Positions 1 through 8,945 of a stretch of 64,000 nucleotides of DNA are shown piece after piece. The DNA is from Paraperibacillus esterisolvens (lineage in GTDB: Bacteria; Bacillota; Bacilli; Bacillales; DSM-1321), in the NCBI RefSeq assembly GCF_046237625.1, contig NZ_CP143545.1:4030001-4094000 (forward strand), read 5' to 3'. The translations under genes were made by a program, and so were the position numbers. Each line of letters begins with the position of its first letter. The first letter of the stretch is position 1. Below the pieces are notes generated by a model that saw only the letters and a program-made list of their open reading frames with translations, did not search any database and was not told the origin of the DNA.

Positions 1-41
1 ATCAATCCCCATTTATACGAAAGCAATGTCTCCAGATTCAT
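1..41 (-). CDS. nuoN: NADH-quinone oxidoreductase subunit N, 5' end only
   Basis: Only the first 13 codons are inside the window (reads MNLETLLSYKWGL), the rest lies beyond the left edge. The ATG overlaps the nuoM stop codon in an ATGA arrangement, as usual for tightly coupled nuo genes. NuoN is a membrane antiporter-like subunit of complex I. The call rests on position directly after nuoM and on the typical start of Bacillus NuoN. Confidence 0.8.
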   Translation of the reverse strand, partial: MNLETLLSYKWGL

Positions 42-1573
42 CCCCTGCCACCTCCAAGTCCTGCCATGATGAAGTCAACCGTGTCTTTGAGCGGTGCACC
101 CAGCACAGCAGGGTACACCCCGATCAGGATGACTGCTGCTGTCAGAACGAGGGCAGGCACCCATTCAAGCTCGCGTATGTCAGCAATCGCTCCCTTCCTG
201 ACGGCAACGCCTTTCTTCCCAAAATTGATGCCCATGACCGCCCTGAGCAAATAAACAGCGGTCAGAATGATTCCAAACGCACCGATGGCAGCAAGCAGCG
301 GATCTCTTTTAAAAAGTCCGAGAAAGGCAAGGAACTCACTCACAAAGCCTGACATGCCCGGAAGGCCGAGCGAGGCCAGCGCCCCCGCCAGGAGGAACCC
401 GGCAGTAACCGGCATGGCCTGTGACAAACCTCCGAGTGTGATGAGGGATGTGGTCTGCAGACGCTCATAAATTACACTTACCAGGAAGAACAGGAGAGCA
501 GCAATCAGACCGTGGGATACCACCTGGAAGGCCGCACCCTGCAGGCCGGCTTCGTTCAGGGCACCAAGCCCGATCAGCACGATTCCCATATGCGATATGG
601 AAGAATAAGCGAGCACCAGCTTGAATTCCCTCTGAATCATGGCAAGGAATGCCCCGTACAGGAGGTTGATCACGCCAAGGACTGAGATGATGACCGAGAG
701 CTCCTTGAATTGCTGCGGGAAGATTCCCATGCCAAAGCGGATCAGGCCAAAGGCGCCAATTTTCAGGAGGATGCCCGCATGAAGCATGACGATTGCCGGA
801 GGTGCCTGTACATGGACCTTCAGCATCCAGGTATGAAGCGGGAATATCGGCAGCTTCACCCCAAAGGCGATGAGAAGGGCAGCCAGAAGGCCGTATTTCA
901 TTCCTTCTGTGATGGGAGAAACCAGCTCTGCTCCCTCGGTATTCATCAAATACCTGAGCGCTTCAATATTAGAGGTCCCTGTACGGGCAAACAGCACAAT
1001 AATCGCGATCAGCAGGACAGCCGAGCCGAGGCCATTGTAGATCAAAAAGCTGTATGCTGCCTTCTCCTTTTCAGCATAGCCCCACTTCCCGATCAGGAAG
1101 AAAGCGGGAATGAGGGTGATTTCGAAAAAGATAAAAAATAATATCAAATTCTGGGCCATGAAAACTCCCAGCATGCCGGTCTCAAGCACAAGCAGCAGCA
1201 GGAAGTAGCCCTTCCACTCTTTTTTTATATGAAGGGAAGCAATGGCCGCAAGCGTCGTGAGCAGGGCAGTCAGAAGCACCATAAGAAGCGAGAAGCCATC
1301 CAGTGCGAGCTCATAGTCCACAGCAAACAGCCCTGATTGGGCAGCCCCTGCATTCCCAAGCTGGATCCAGGAAGTTTTTACAGAAAAAACATCCAGGCTC
1401 CCGCCGCCAATGAAATGGCCGTACAGATAAAAGGACAGCAGCAGCGGCAGGAGCGTTCCAAAAATTCCAGCTGCCTTCAATACTGCTTCCTTCTCTCGCG
1501 GAATGAAAACGAGCGCTATGATGCCAAGCAGCGGGGAAAAGATGATAATTGTTAAAAAGCTGTCCAGCATCAC
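38..1573 (-). CDS. nuoM: NADH-quinone oxidoreductase subunit M
   Basis: Antiporter-like, proton-pumping membrane subunit of complex I, about 511 residues and hydrophobic throughout with around 14 predicted helices. The conserved proton-channel segment is visible (FGVKLPIFPLHTW, then HVQAPPAIVMLHAGILLKIG around residues 235-270), including the lysine in VKLP. The gene overlaps nuoL: the nuoL TGA lies inside GTGATG, so translation can begin at GTG 1573 or ATG 1570; a GAGGGGG ribosome site precedes both. It also overlaps nuoN. Normal length, no damage seen. Confidence 0.96.
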   Translation of the reverse strand: MMLDSFLTIIIFSPLLGIIALVFIPREKEAVLKAAGIFGTLLPLLLSFYLYGHFIGGGSLDVFSVKTSWIQLGNAGAAQSGLFAVDYELALDGFSLLMVLLTALLTTLAAIASLHIKKEWKGYFLLLLVLETGMLGVFMAQNLILFFIFFEITLIPAFFLIGKWGYAEKEKAAYSFLIYNGLGSAVLLIAIIVLFARTGTSNIEALRYLMNTEGAELVSPITEGMKYGLLAALLIAFGVKLPIFPLHTWMLKVHVQAPPAIVMLHAGILLKIGAFGLIRFGMGIFPQQFKELSVIISVLGVINLLYGAFLAMIQREFKLVLAYSSISHMGIVLIGLGALNEAGLQGAAFQVVSHGLIAALLFFLVSVIYERLQTTSLITLGGLSQAMPVTAGFLLAGALASLGLPGMSGFVSEFLAFLGLFKRDPLLAAIGAFGIILTAVYLLRAVMGINFGKKGVAVRKGAIADIRELEWVPALVLTAAVILIGVYPAVLGAPLKDTVDFIMAGLGGGRG

Positions 1574-3435
1574 TTAAAAACCCCCTCTGCCAGTGCATAA
1601 ATTAAAAGCAGGATGGCAGTCGAAAGAAATGCTGCTGTCCCATACCATTGCACCTGCCCGTTTTGCAGGCGCGATCCCAGCTTTCCGAGCTTCTCGGCTG
1701 CCTGGGCTGTCCCGTTTACCAGGCCCTCTACGAGATATCGGTCAATATAGCTTGCAAATATGCTGATGATGCCCGCCGGCCTGATGATCGCTGCCTCATA
1801 GATTTCATCCATATAATATTTATTCCACAGGATCGTATAGACTGCATTCCCTTCCCCGCCAAGCCACGTACGGGACAGTGTGCCCCTGCAGTATATGAAA
1901 TAGGCGAGTGCAATACCTGCAATGGATGCAGCAGAGGCAGCCGGCATGATCCAGAGCGGTCCTGCGTCGTGGTTGTGTTCAAGGAACTCATTTCCCTTTG
2001 TCAGCCAGTCTCCAAGGAATGTGCCGAACCAGGGGGTGTTAACATATCCACTGCCGATGGCGAGCACGCCAAGGACGAGCATCGGAACCGTCATGGAAAC
2101 CGGGGACTCATTAATTTCCTTCTGATTCTTAGGCTTGCCCGTGAAAACCAGGAAGAAGAGCCGGAACATGTAAAACGCAGTCAAAAAGGCCGTTATCAGC
2201 GCAAGTCCGAAGAGTACATAATTTCCGTTGTTCCAGGCGGAAACGAGGATTTCATCCTTGGAGAAAAAGCCCGAGAGCAAAGGGACGCCCGAAATGGCCA
2301 TCGCCCCGATCAAAAACAGCGGACCTGTCAGATGAAGCTTCTTCCACAAACCTCCCATTTCTTCGATATCCTGCGTATGCACCGCATGGATGACACTCCC
2401 TGCTGCCAGGAAGAGCAGCGCCTTGAAGAAGGCATGTGTCATAAGGTGGAAGACTCCAGCCACATAGCCGCCTGTACCAAGGGCCAGCATCATATACCCG
2501 AGCTGGCTTACTGTCGAATAGGCCAGCACTCTTTTGATATCTGTCTGGACGAGGCCGATGGTCGCAGCGAAGATGGCGGTAAACGCTCCAGTCACCGCCA
2601 CGGCAAGCATGGCTGTTTCGCTTGCGGAAAATAGCGGGAACAGTGCAGCCACTAAATAGACGCCGGCAGCCACCATGGTCGCTGCATGAATGAGGGCAGA
2701 AACCGGTGTGGGGCCTTCCATCGCATCCGGAAGCCAGGAATGAAGCGGAAATTGCCCTGATTTTCCCATAGCGCCGATGAAGATCAAAATGGCCGTCAAT
2801 GTGATCATTCCGGGTGAAATGGCACCAGCCTGGACTGCTGCAAAAATATCAGAGAATTCAAAGCTCCCAGTTTCCCAGAATAGCAGAATCATTCCAATGA
2901 ACAGGCCCACATCCCCTATCCTCGTCATAATGAATGCCTTTTTGGCTGCCTGCTTTGCTTCTTCCTTATAAAAGTAAAAGCCGATCAAAAGGAAAGATCC
3001 CGCACCCACGAGCTCCCAGAATATATAGAGCTGCAGAAGGTTGGGCGAAAGGACGAGGCCAAGCATCGCAAATGTGAAAAAGCCCAGGTATGCATAAAAA
3101 ACGGAAAACCGCCCTTCCCCCTCCATATAGCCCATGGAATATGTATGTACCAGAAAACTGACCAGCGAAACGATGACAAGCATCAAAGCATTCAGCTGGT
3201 TGACCTCGATTCCCGCCGTGATTGTCGTTTTCCCAAAGCTCAGCCAGCCGGCTTCTGCTTTATATACAGGCGAGTCAAAAAGATCCCAGAGCACCAACAG
3301 GGAAAACAATAAAGAAAACAGCGTAAATGCCATCCCAATGTAGGCACTCGCTTCCTTCAGCCTCCGCCCGAGCAGCAGGAGCAAGAGAAACGACAGGAGC
3401 GGGAACAGAGGTATAATCCATGCATTCTCTATCAC
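1570..3435 (-). CDS. nuoL: NADH-quinone oxidoreductase subunit L
   Basis: Largest membrane subunit of complex I (about 621 residues); the distal antiporter-like proton pump with the long lateral helix near its C-terminus. Conserved channel motifs are present, such as GAMGKSGQFPLHSWLPDAMEGPTPVSALIHAATM around residues 222-255 (quoted in parts: KSGQFPLHSWLPDAM, TPVSALIHAAT). The frame is open to a TTG at 3441, but GTG 3435 sits at a better distance from the AAGGGG ribosome site and gives the usual N-terminus MIENAWIIPLFP. It lies downstream of nuoK after a gap of about 70 bases and overlaps nuoM. Confidence 0.95.
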   Translation of the reverse strand: MIENAWIIPLFPLLSFLLLLLLGRRLKEASAYIGMAFTLFSLLFSLLVLWDLFDSPVYKAEAGWLSFGKTTITAGIEVNQLNALMLVIVSLVSFLVHTYSMGYMEGEGRFSVFYAYLGFFTFAMLGLVLSPNLLQLYIFWELVGAGSFLLIGFYFYKEEAKQAAKKAFIMTRIGDVGLFIGMILLFWETGSFEFSDIFAAVQAGAISPGMITLTAILIFIGAMGKSGQFPLHSWLPDAMEGPTPVSALIHAATMVAAGVYLVAALFPLFSASETAMLAVAVTGAFTAIFAATIGLVQTDIKRVLAYSTVSQLGYMMLALGTGGYVAGVFHLMTHAFFKALLFLAAGSVIHAVHTQDIEEMGGLWKKLHLTGPLFLIGAMAISGVPLLSGFFSKDEILVSAWNNGNYVLFGLALITAFLTAFYMFRLFFLVFTGKPKNQKEINESPVSMTVPMLVLGVLAIGSGYVNTPWFGTFLGDWLTKGNEFLEHNHDAGPLWIMPAASAASIAGIALAYFIYCRGTLSRTWLGGEGNAVYTILWNKYYMDEIYEAAIIRPAGIISIFASYIDRYLVEGLVNGTAQAAEKLGKLGSRLQNGQVQWYGTAAFLSTAILLLIYALAEGVFK

Positions 3436-3505
3436 GGCCAAATCCCCTTTTCATTTCCGAAGGCCATAAGCACCTTCTTGATGAATCTTCATCTATCTAT
3501 CCGGC

Positions 3506-3820
3506 TCAGCCCTTCAGCTGATCCATTTCATCCACATTCACCGTTTTTCGCCGATTGTACAGCATCATTAAAATGGCAAGTCCCACTGCCGCTTCCGCAG
3601 CTGCCACTGATATTGTGAACAGTGTAAAGATCTGCCCTGACAGCGAGGGGGCGAATCCGAGCTTTGAGAAGGCGACCAGGTTGATATTGACTGCATTCAG
3701 CATCAATTCAATTGATATGAGGACGATGACCGCATTCCTCTTCGTCAAGGCGCCGTATAAACCGATGCAAAATAAGATCAGTGCAAGCACCAGATATCCA
3801 GACAGCGGTATACCCGTCAT
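3506..3820 (-). CDS. nuoK: NADH-quinone oxidoreductase subunit K
   Basis: Small membrane subunit of complex I, 104 residues, three transmembrane helices. The two buried glutamates typical of NuoK are visible in the segments ISIELMLNAVNINLV (about residue 36) and SVAAAEAAVGLAI (about residue 72). The start ATG overlaps the nuoJ stop, indicating translational coupling. Length is normal for the family. Confidence 0.95.
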   Translation of the reverse strand: MTGIPLSGYLVLALILFCIGLYGALTKRNAVIVLISIELMLNAVNINLVAFSKLGFAPSLSGQIFTLFTISVAAAEAAVGLAILMMLYNRRKTVNVDEMDQLKG

Positions 3821-4338
3821 GAATCCCCCTCCTGTTCGTCTCTATCCTTTTTTGCGAGGACAATGGCCCCGATCAGGGCGGCGAGCAGTAAAACCGAGGT
3901 GACTTCAAACGGTATCACATGCTTTGAAAACAATTCAACCCCGATCTGCCTTGTGTTGTCCTCATGGAGCTTCGTTTCCTGGACGGGGATATCCAGATTG
4001 TAGATCCCCATATACATGGCGAGCCCGAACCCGGCCGCCGCCGCTAAAATCAGCCCTTTTTTCAATAAACCGGACTTCCTTGCGCTGCTGTCATCATGGC
4101 GTGTCAGCATGATGCCGAACAGCATGATGATCGTGATGGCACCTGAATAAATAAGGATCTGAACGGCCGCCGCAAATTCAGCTGACAGCAGGACGAACAA
4201 TCCGGCAATGCTGACAAAGGTCAGGACGAGCGCTATCACCATATGGACGACCTTTGAAAGATTGATCAGCAGCAGTCCGCCGGCTAAGGCCGCACCTGAA
4301 AGCAGAAAGAAGGCAATCCATTCTCCGGAGAAACTCAT
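3817..4338 (-). CDS. nuoJ: NADH-quinone oxidoreductase subunit J
   Basis: Membrane subunit of complex I, 173 residues with five predicted helices. The third helix carries the family-typical segment VQILIYSGAITIIMLFGIML, which contains the conserved Tyr-Ser-Gly turn. The C-terminal tail is short and charged (KKDRDEQEGDS). It overlaps nuoI upstream and nuoK downstream by four bases each, so the three genes are translated as a block. Confidence 0.94.
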   Translation of the reverse strand: MSFSGEWIAFFLLSGAALAGGLLLINLSKVVHMVIALVLTFVSIAGLFVLLSAEFAAAVQILIYSGAITIIMLFGIMLTRHDDSSARKSGLLKKGLILAAAAGFGLAMYMGIYNLDIPVQETKLHEDNTRQIGVELFSKHVIPFEVTSVLLLAALIGAIVLAKKDRDEQEGDS

Positions 4339-4763
4339 GGCTTATTCACCGCCCTGATGTTCTCATCATTTTCATCCAGCCACTCCAGGTTCTTGAACAG
4401 CTGGTCCCGGCTGTACTCGGCCAGCTCAAAGTTATTGGTCATGATGATTGCCTCGGTCGGACAAACCTCTGTACAGAGATCACATAAAATACAGATTTCA
4501 AAATTGATATCATAGGTATCTATGATTTTTCCTTTTTTCGCAGGATCCGGATGTTTCTTTCCTGTAAGCTGGATGCAGTCTGTCGGGCAGATATTGGAGC
4601 ATTGGTTGCAGACAATGCATTTCTCCGGGTAAAACTTCTGGATGCCGCGGAAACGGTCAGGCAGGGGCAGCGGCTCATTCGGGTAATCATAGGTCATCTT
4701 TTTCCGTGTCAGGTTCTTCAGTGTATACTTGAACCCCTTGGCCAATCCAAGCATGATGTTCAT
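4335..4763 (-). CDS. nuoI: NADH-quinone oxidoreductase subunit I (2 x 4Fe-4S)
   Basis: Peripheral-arm iron-sulfur subunit carrying clusters N6a and N6b between NuoB/NuoD and the membrane arm. Two ferredoxin motifs are intact: CIVCNQCSNICPTDC and CILCDLCTEVCPTEA. The frame extends to a TTG at 4793, but ATG 4763 follows a GAAGGGGG purine tract and yields the usual beginning MNIMLGLAKGFKYTLKNL. It would be 142 residues. Position between nuoH and nuoJ is the standard order. Confidence 0.94.
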   Translation of the reverse strand: MNIMLGLAKGFKYTLKNLTRKKMTYDYPNEPLPLPDRFRGIQKFYPEKCIVCNQCSNICPTDCIQLTGKKHPDPAKKGKIIDTYDINFEICILCDLCTEVCPTEAIIMTNNFELAEYSRDQLFKNLEWLDENDENIRAVNKP

Positions 4764-4805
4764 TCCCCCTTCAATGGCAGGCCTACCGGCCAAGTTTTAG
4801 TTCTG

Positions 4806-5813
4806 TTACAAGGCTTTAATCAATTCCTTCACAACGGCTGTCAGGAATATGTTGAAGAGGGCCGCTGGAAGCAGGACCTTCCACCCAAACTCCATCAATT
4901 GATCAGCGCGCAGACGCGGCAGGGTCACCCTGATCCAGATCAGTACAAACACCACCACGCTGAACTTCAGGCTGAACCATACGGCCGCAGGGATGATATC
5001 GAGGAATGGGAGCGGGCCCCAGCCTCCCAGGAAAAGAACAGTGGTCAGCGACGCCATCGCAAAAAGGTATACATATTCACTAAGCATGAAAAACGCCCAG
5101 CGGAAACCCGAGTATTCAACGTGGAAGCCCGCCACTAGCTCAGATTCCGCTTCCGGCAGGTCAAAGGGAGTCCGATTGAGCTCGGCTATCGATGCAACGA
5201 TGAATATGATGAAGCCAAGCGGCTGCTTTAAAATAAACCAGCCATTACTCTGTGCTGCCACAATCTCATTCAGGTTCAGGCTGCCTGCAAGCAGAATCAC
5301 GCCAAGCACCGACATAACCAGCGGAATTTCATAGGAAATCATCTGGGCGGCTGCCCGCATCCCTCCAAGGAGGGCGTATTTATTATTGGAAGCCCATCCG
5401 CCTGCCACTATGCCGACCGTGGATAGTCCGGAAATGGCAATGTAATAGAGCAGCCCGATCCCAATATCAGCAAATTGAAATTGATCTGTAAAAGGAATCA
5501 CAGCCACGACCATAAAGGCTGGTGCAAAGGCGATGACCGGAGCCAGGATGAACAGCGGCCTGTCGGCAAGCTTTGGAATCGTATCTTCCTTGATTAATAG
5601 CTTCAGCACATCGGCCACGGTCTGCAGAAGCCCGAAGCGGCCGCCTACCTGATTCGGGCCCTGCCTGAGCTGCATGAAGCCCATAACCTTCCGTTCGGCG
5701 AGGATGGCATACGTCACAAATCCCAGAATCACCAGGAGCAGGATGGCAGCCAGCAGAAAAAAGACCCCAAAGTTTAATAATCCTGGACTGGATTGCAGCA
5801 ATTCCTGCACCAT
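4806..5813 (-). CDS. nuoH: NADH-quinone oxidoreductase subunit H
   Basis: Membrane subunit forming the quinone chamber with NuoB and NuoD; 335 residues, eight or nine transmembrane helices. Family signatures are present: AILAERKVMGFMQLRQGPNQVG (two halves AILAERKVMGFMQ and LRQGPNQVG) near residue 38, and LNRTPFDLPEAESELVAG near residue 213, including the conserved Glu/Asp funnel residues. The ATG shares its first base with the last base of the nuoD stop. Confidence 0.96.
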   Translation of the reverse strand: MVQELLQSSPGLLNFGVFFLLAAILLLVILGFVTYAILAERKVMGFMQLRQGPNQVGGRFGLLQTVADVLKLLIKEDTIPKLADRPLFILAPVIAFAPAFMVVAVIPFTDQFQFADIGIGLLYYIAISGLSTVGIVAGGWASNNKYALLGGMRAAAQMISYEIPLVMSVLGVILLAGSLNLNEIVAAQSNGWFILKQPLGFIIFIVASIAELNRTPFDLPEAESELVAGFHVEYSGFRWAFFMLSEYVYLFAMASLTTVLFLGGWGPLPFLDIIPAAVWFSLKFSVVVFVLIWIRVTLPRLRADQLMEFGWKVLLPAALFNIFLTAVVKELIKAL

Positions 5814-6913
5814 CAGCCATCCACCTCCCCGAGTACAATATCGATGGCCCCGAGGATGGTGATCAGGTTGGCCATGTTCTCCCCCTTTAAAAGCTTAGGC
5901 AGGATCTGCAGATTGTAAAAGGACGGCCGCCTGAATTTCAGCCGGTACGGCTCCTTCTTCCCTTCACTTGCGATAAAACAGCCAATCTCCCCCCTTGGCG
6001 ACTCTATGCGGACATAGGCCTCGCCCTTGGGAGCCTTGATGATCTTCGGCACCTTCGCCATGATTTCCCCTTCAGCCGGAAATTGTTCTGCTGCCTGTTC
6101 GATGATCTTCAGGCTCTCCACAATCTCCTCCATCCGGCATTCATAGCGGGCCCAGGCATCCCCACCGGTCCTGACCGGCACATCAAAATCAAAACGGTCA
6201 TAAATGGAATACGGTTCGTCTTTTCTGAGGTCCCATTTCTCCCCCGTACAGCGGAGGTTCGCCCCGCTCAGGGAATAGGCCGCCGCTTCATCCCGGCTGT
6301 ATCTGCCAACGCCCTTCACCCGCTTCATGAAAATCTCGTTCCCAGTGACGAGCTGGTGATATCCCTTCAGCTGCTCCCTCATATATGGAACAAACTCTTT
6401 TACCTTATCAATCCAGCCATCGGGCGCATCCCATTTCACGCCGCCGACACGCATATAATTAAAAGTCAGCCGGGCACCCGATAACTCAGTGAGCAGATTG
6501 ATGATCATCTCCCTTTCCCTGAATGCATAGAGAAAAGGACTCACTGCGCCAATATCCAGGAGATATGTTCCCCACCACACCAGATGGCTCGCGATTCTCC
6601 CCAGTTCCATGGAGAGCACCCGAAGATATTCGGCCCTGTCCGGGACCTTGATGTCCATCATCGTTTCAACCGCGTGGCAGAGCACATAATTATTGGTCAT
6701 CGCCGAAAGGTAATCCATACGGTCTGTATACGGGATAATCTGTGTATATTGCAGATCCTCCGCAAGCTTCTCTGTCCCGCGGTGCAGATACCCGATGACC
6801 GGTTCAGCTTCTTTAATGATTTCTCCGTCAATTTTTATAACCAGCCGGAACACCCCGTGTGTACTCGGATGCTGTGGCCCTACATTCAAAAGCATCTCTT
6901 CAGTGCGGATCAT
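5813..6913 (-). CDS. nuoD: NADH-quinone oxidoreductase subunit D
   Basis: The 49-kDa-type subunit (366 residues) that forms the quinone reduction site with NuoB. Landmarks: NVGPQHPSTHGVFRLV near the N-terminus with the quinone-site histidine loop, VIGYLHRGTEKLAED, and the C-terminal LPKLLKGENMANLITILGAIDIVLGEVD. Homologous to the large subunit of NiFe hydrogenases but without the nickel-binding cysteines. Starts 3 bases after the nuoC stop codon. Confidence 0.96.
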   Translation of the reverse strand: MIRTEEMLLNVGPQHPSTHGVFRLVIKIDGEIIKEAEPVIGYLHRGTEKLAEDLQYTQIIPYTDRMDYLSAMTNNYVLCHAVETMMDIKVPDRAEYLRVLSMELGRIASHLVWWGTYLLDIGAVSPFLYAFREREMIINLLTELSGARLTFNYMRVGGVKWDAPDGWIDKVKEFVPYMREQLKGYHQLVTGNEIFMKRVKGVGRYSRDEAAAYSLSGANLRCTGEKWDLRKDEPYSIYDRFDFDVPVRTGGDAWARYECRMEEIVESLKIIEQAAEQFPAEGEIMAKVPKIIKAPKGEAYVRIESPRGEIGCFIASEGKKEPYRLKFRRPSFYNLQILPKLLKGENMANLITILGAIDIVLGEVDG

Positions 6914-6915
6914 GG

Positions 6916-8430
6916 CTATACCTCCACATCATACGGTTCATAATCCTTCCGGAGCGGAAAACCGACCCAGTCCTCACCGAGCAGAATCCTCTTCAGGTCC
7001 GGATGGTCCTTGAAGAATATGCCCAATAAATCATAGGCTTCACTCTCCGGCCAGGCGGCCCCGGGCCAGAGGGGAGCAAGCGATTCAATGGAAGGGGCCC
7101 CCCTGTTAAGCTTCACCTTCAAGGCAGCTGAATGGCGGTGCCTGTATGAAAACAGATGAACATACACTTCCATATGCGTTTCATAATCCGTGCCATGAAG
7201 CTCTGACAAATAATCAAATGCCAGCCCCTCATGTTCCTTTAGACATTGTGCCACCCTGATATATGTGTCCGGCCTGGCAACAAGTGTCGGAATTTCCTTG
7301 GAAAGGCTGTTAATATATGAATCTTCCAGTACATCATTCCCGAGACTTTCCTGCAGTATGGCTATGTACCGGTCCAGTACAGGCTGATTGACGGACGGCC
7401 CCTTCCCGGCGGCTTCGCCATCTTCTGTCCTGCCCGCTTTCGCTCTGGCAGCAGCGGCGGCCTTTGCTTTAGCAGCAGCTGCAGCCTTTGCCTTTTCTTC
7501 TCCTGAAACCCCTGAAGTTTCCCGGCCGCTCTTTGCAAGGACAGCTGCTTTTGCTTTGGCGGCAGCGGCCGCTTTTCTTTTAGCTGCATCAAGGTCACTC
7601 CCGGGAGACGCTGAATCACTATCCAGCCGTTGCTTTTTCGCAAGAGCTGCAGCCTTAGCCTTCGCAGCAGCTGCGGCTTTTTTCTTCGCAAGGTCCAGGG
7701 ATTCGGCGGGTTCTGATTCTGCTGAAGCAGGTTCTGTGGTGGAGGGTTCTTCTGCGGTTCCCATACGTTTCTTCTTCGCAAGCGCGGCTGCTTTTGCTTT
7801 GGCGGCAGCTGCGGCTTTTTTCTTCGCAAGGTCCAGGGATTCGGCGGGTTCTGATTCTATTCCTGAAGCAGGTTCTGGGGTGGAGGTTTCTTCTGCGGTT
7901 TCCATACGTTTCTTCTTCGCAAGAGCGGCTGCTTTTGCTTTGGCGGCAGCTGCCGCTTTTTTCTTCGCAAGGTCCAGGGATTCGGCGGGTTCTGATGCTG
8001 TTTCTGAAGCAGGTTCTGTGGTGGAGGTTTCTTCTGCGGTTTCCATACGTTTCTTCTTCGCAAGCGCGGCTGCTTTTGCTTTGGCGGCGGCTGCCGCTTT
8101 TTTCTTCGCAAGGTCCAGGGCTTCGGCGGGTTCTGATTCTGTTCCTGAAGCAGGTTCTGGGGTAGAGGGTTCTTCTATGGTTTCCATACGATTCTTCTTC
8201 GCAAGCGCGGCTGCTTTTGCTTTTGCGGCGGCGGCGGCTTTTTGCTTGGTCAATTCAAGTTCCGAGAGAGCTGCCGCGAGCTCCGGTCCGCCGGGATGAT
8301 CCGATTCTTCAGCCATCCGGCTGCTATCTGCCGCTTCCTTCGCTTTGTTTTTGGCTAGCGCGGCTGCCTTAGCCTTTGCAGCGGCCGCTGCTTTTTTCTT
8401 GGCGAGCTCCAGGTCTTTCTCATCAGCCAC
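6916..8430 (-). CDS. nuoC: NADH-quinone oxidoreductase subunit C with Lys/Ala-repeat N-terminal extension
   Basis: Residues from about 350 to 504 are a normal NuoC (30-kDa) domain: the C-terminal signature ESEAYDLLGIFF ... GEDWVGFPLRKDYEPY is intact and its length of about 155 residues matches a whole short-form NuoC. The first 350 residues are an extension of eight modules built on KKKAAAAAKAKAAALAKK, beginning near residues 7, 58, 105, 152, 199, 245, 281 and 312. Acidic, Ser/Thr/Pro/Glu-rich linkers (for example METAEETSTTEPAS) separate them. Modules 3-6 repeat with a period of about 47 codons. The extension has no cysteines and should be disordered or form isolated helices. Some Bacillus NuoC proteins are known to have Lys/Ala-rich N-termini; the role is not known to me. 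The reading frame is unbroken and the ATG lies just after the nuoB stop. Confidence 0.93.
   Translation of the reverse strand: MADEKDLELAKKKAAAAAKAKAAALAKNKAKEAADSSRMAEESDHPGGPELAAALSELELTKQKAAAAAKAKAAALAKKNRMETIEEPSTPEPASGTESEPAEALDLAKKKAAAAAKAKAAALAKKKRMETAEETSTTEPASETASEPAESLDLAKKKAAAAAKAKAAALAKKKRMETAEETSTPEPASGIESEPAESLDLAKKKAAAAAKAKAAALAKKKRMGTAEEPSTTEPASAESEPAESLDLAKKKAAAAAKAKAAALAKKQRLDSDSASPGSDLDAAKRKAAAAAKAKAAVLAKSGRETSGVSGEEKAKAAAAAKAKAAAAARAKAGRTEDGEAAGKGPSVNQPVLDRYIAILQESLGNDVLEDSYINSLSKEIPTLVARPDTYIRVAQCLKEHEGLAFDYLSELHGTDYETHMEVYVHLFSYRHRHSAALKVKLNRGAPSIESLAPLWPGAAWPESEAYDLLGIFFKDHPDLKRILLGEDWVGFPLRKDYEPYDVEV
7384..8430 (-). repeat. Coding tandem repeat in nuoC (eight modules)
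   Basis: This is the DNA of the nuoC N-terminal extension. Four central units (about 7690-8120) repeat with a spacing of about 141 bases and are nearly identical, sharing the plus-strand string TTTTTCTTCGCAAGGTCCA; outer units are more diverged. Divergence at the edges and similarity in the middle is the pattern left by unequal crossing-over or slippage, so copy number is likely to vary between strains. Confidence 0.85.
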
Positions 8431-8432
8431 GA

Positions 8433-8945
8433 TCAGATCACCTTCTTCCCGGTTTTAGCCTCGTAGCGTATCTTCTCTTTCAACTTATTAATACCGTATA
8501 TCAGCGCTGCCGGATTCGGAGGGCAGCCGGGTATGTATACATCAACAGGAACGATCTGATCGACCCCTTTTACGACCGCATACGATTTTACATAAGGCCC
8601 GCCAGCGGTTGCACAGGATCCCATGGCAATGACCCATTTAGGCTCCGGCATCTGATCGTACAGCCTCCGGAGGACCGGTGCCATTTTTTTCGTAACGGTG
8701 CCGGATACGATCATAACATCCGACTGGCGGGGTGAAGTCCTAAAGAAGGATCCAAACCGGTCCAGGTCGTAATGAGATGAACCAACGCCCATCATCTCAA
8801 TGGCACAGCAAGCAAGGCCAAAGGTCATCGGCCATAGCGAATTGCTCCTGGCCCATGCCTTGATCTGCTCAAGCGTTGCCATAAACACATTTCTTCTAAG
8901 CTCTTCCATTTCTGCGGGGGTCAGCCCCTCCAGTGTTACATCCAT
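8433..8945 (-). CDS. nuoB: NADH-quinone oxidoreductase subunit B (cluster N2)
   Basis: Holds 4Fe-4S cluster N2, the direct reductant of quinone. The four ligand cysteines are visible: the adjacent pair in FGLACCAIEMM, the one in GSCATAGGPY, and the one in PGCPPNPAALIYG. 170 residues, normal length. It overlaps the end of nuoA by ten bases and ends just before nuoC. Confidence 0.96.
   Translation of the reverse strand: MDVTLEGLTPAEMEELRRNVFMATLEQIKAWARSNSLWPMTFGLACCAIEMMGVGSSHYDLDRFGSFFRTSPRQSDVMIVSGTVTKKMAPVLRRLYDQMPEPKWVIAMGSCATAGGPYVKSYAVVKGVDQIVPVDVYIPGCPPNPAALIYGINKLKEKIRYEAKTGKKVI

Noticed and set aside
7388..8299. Plus-strand frame of about 300 codons rich in Ala and Phe, antisense to nuoC
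   Set aside because: It is the complement of the Lys/Ala repeat codons; it has no ribosome site and no family, while the minus frame continues into a proper NuoC domain.
7384..8430. Regularly spaced near-identical units considered as a CRISPR array
   Set aside because: The units are in-frame coding repeats with no unique spacers of constant length and no cas genes nearby.
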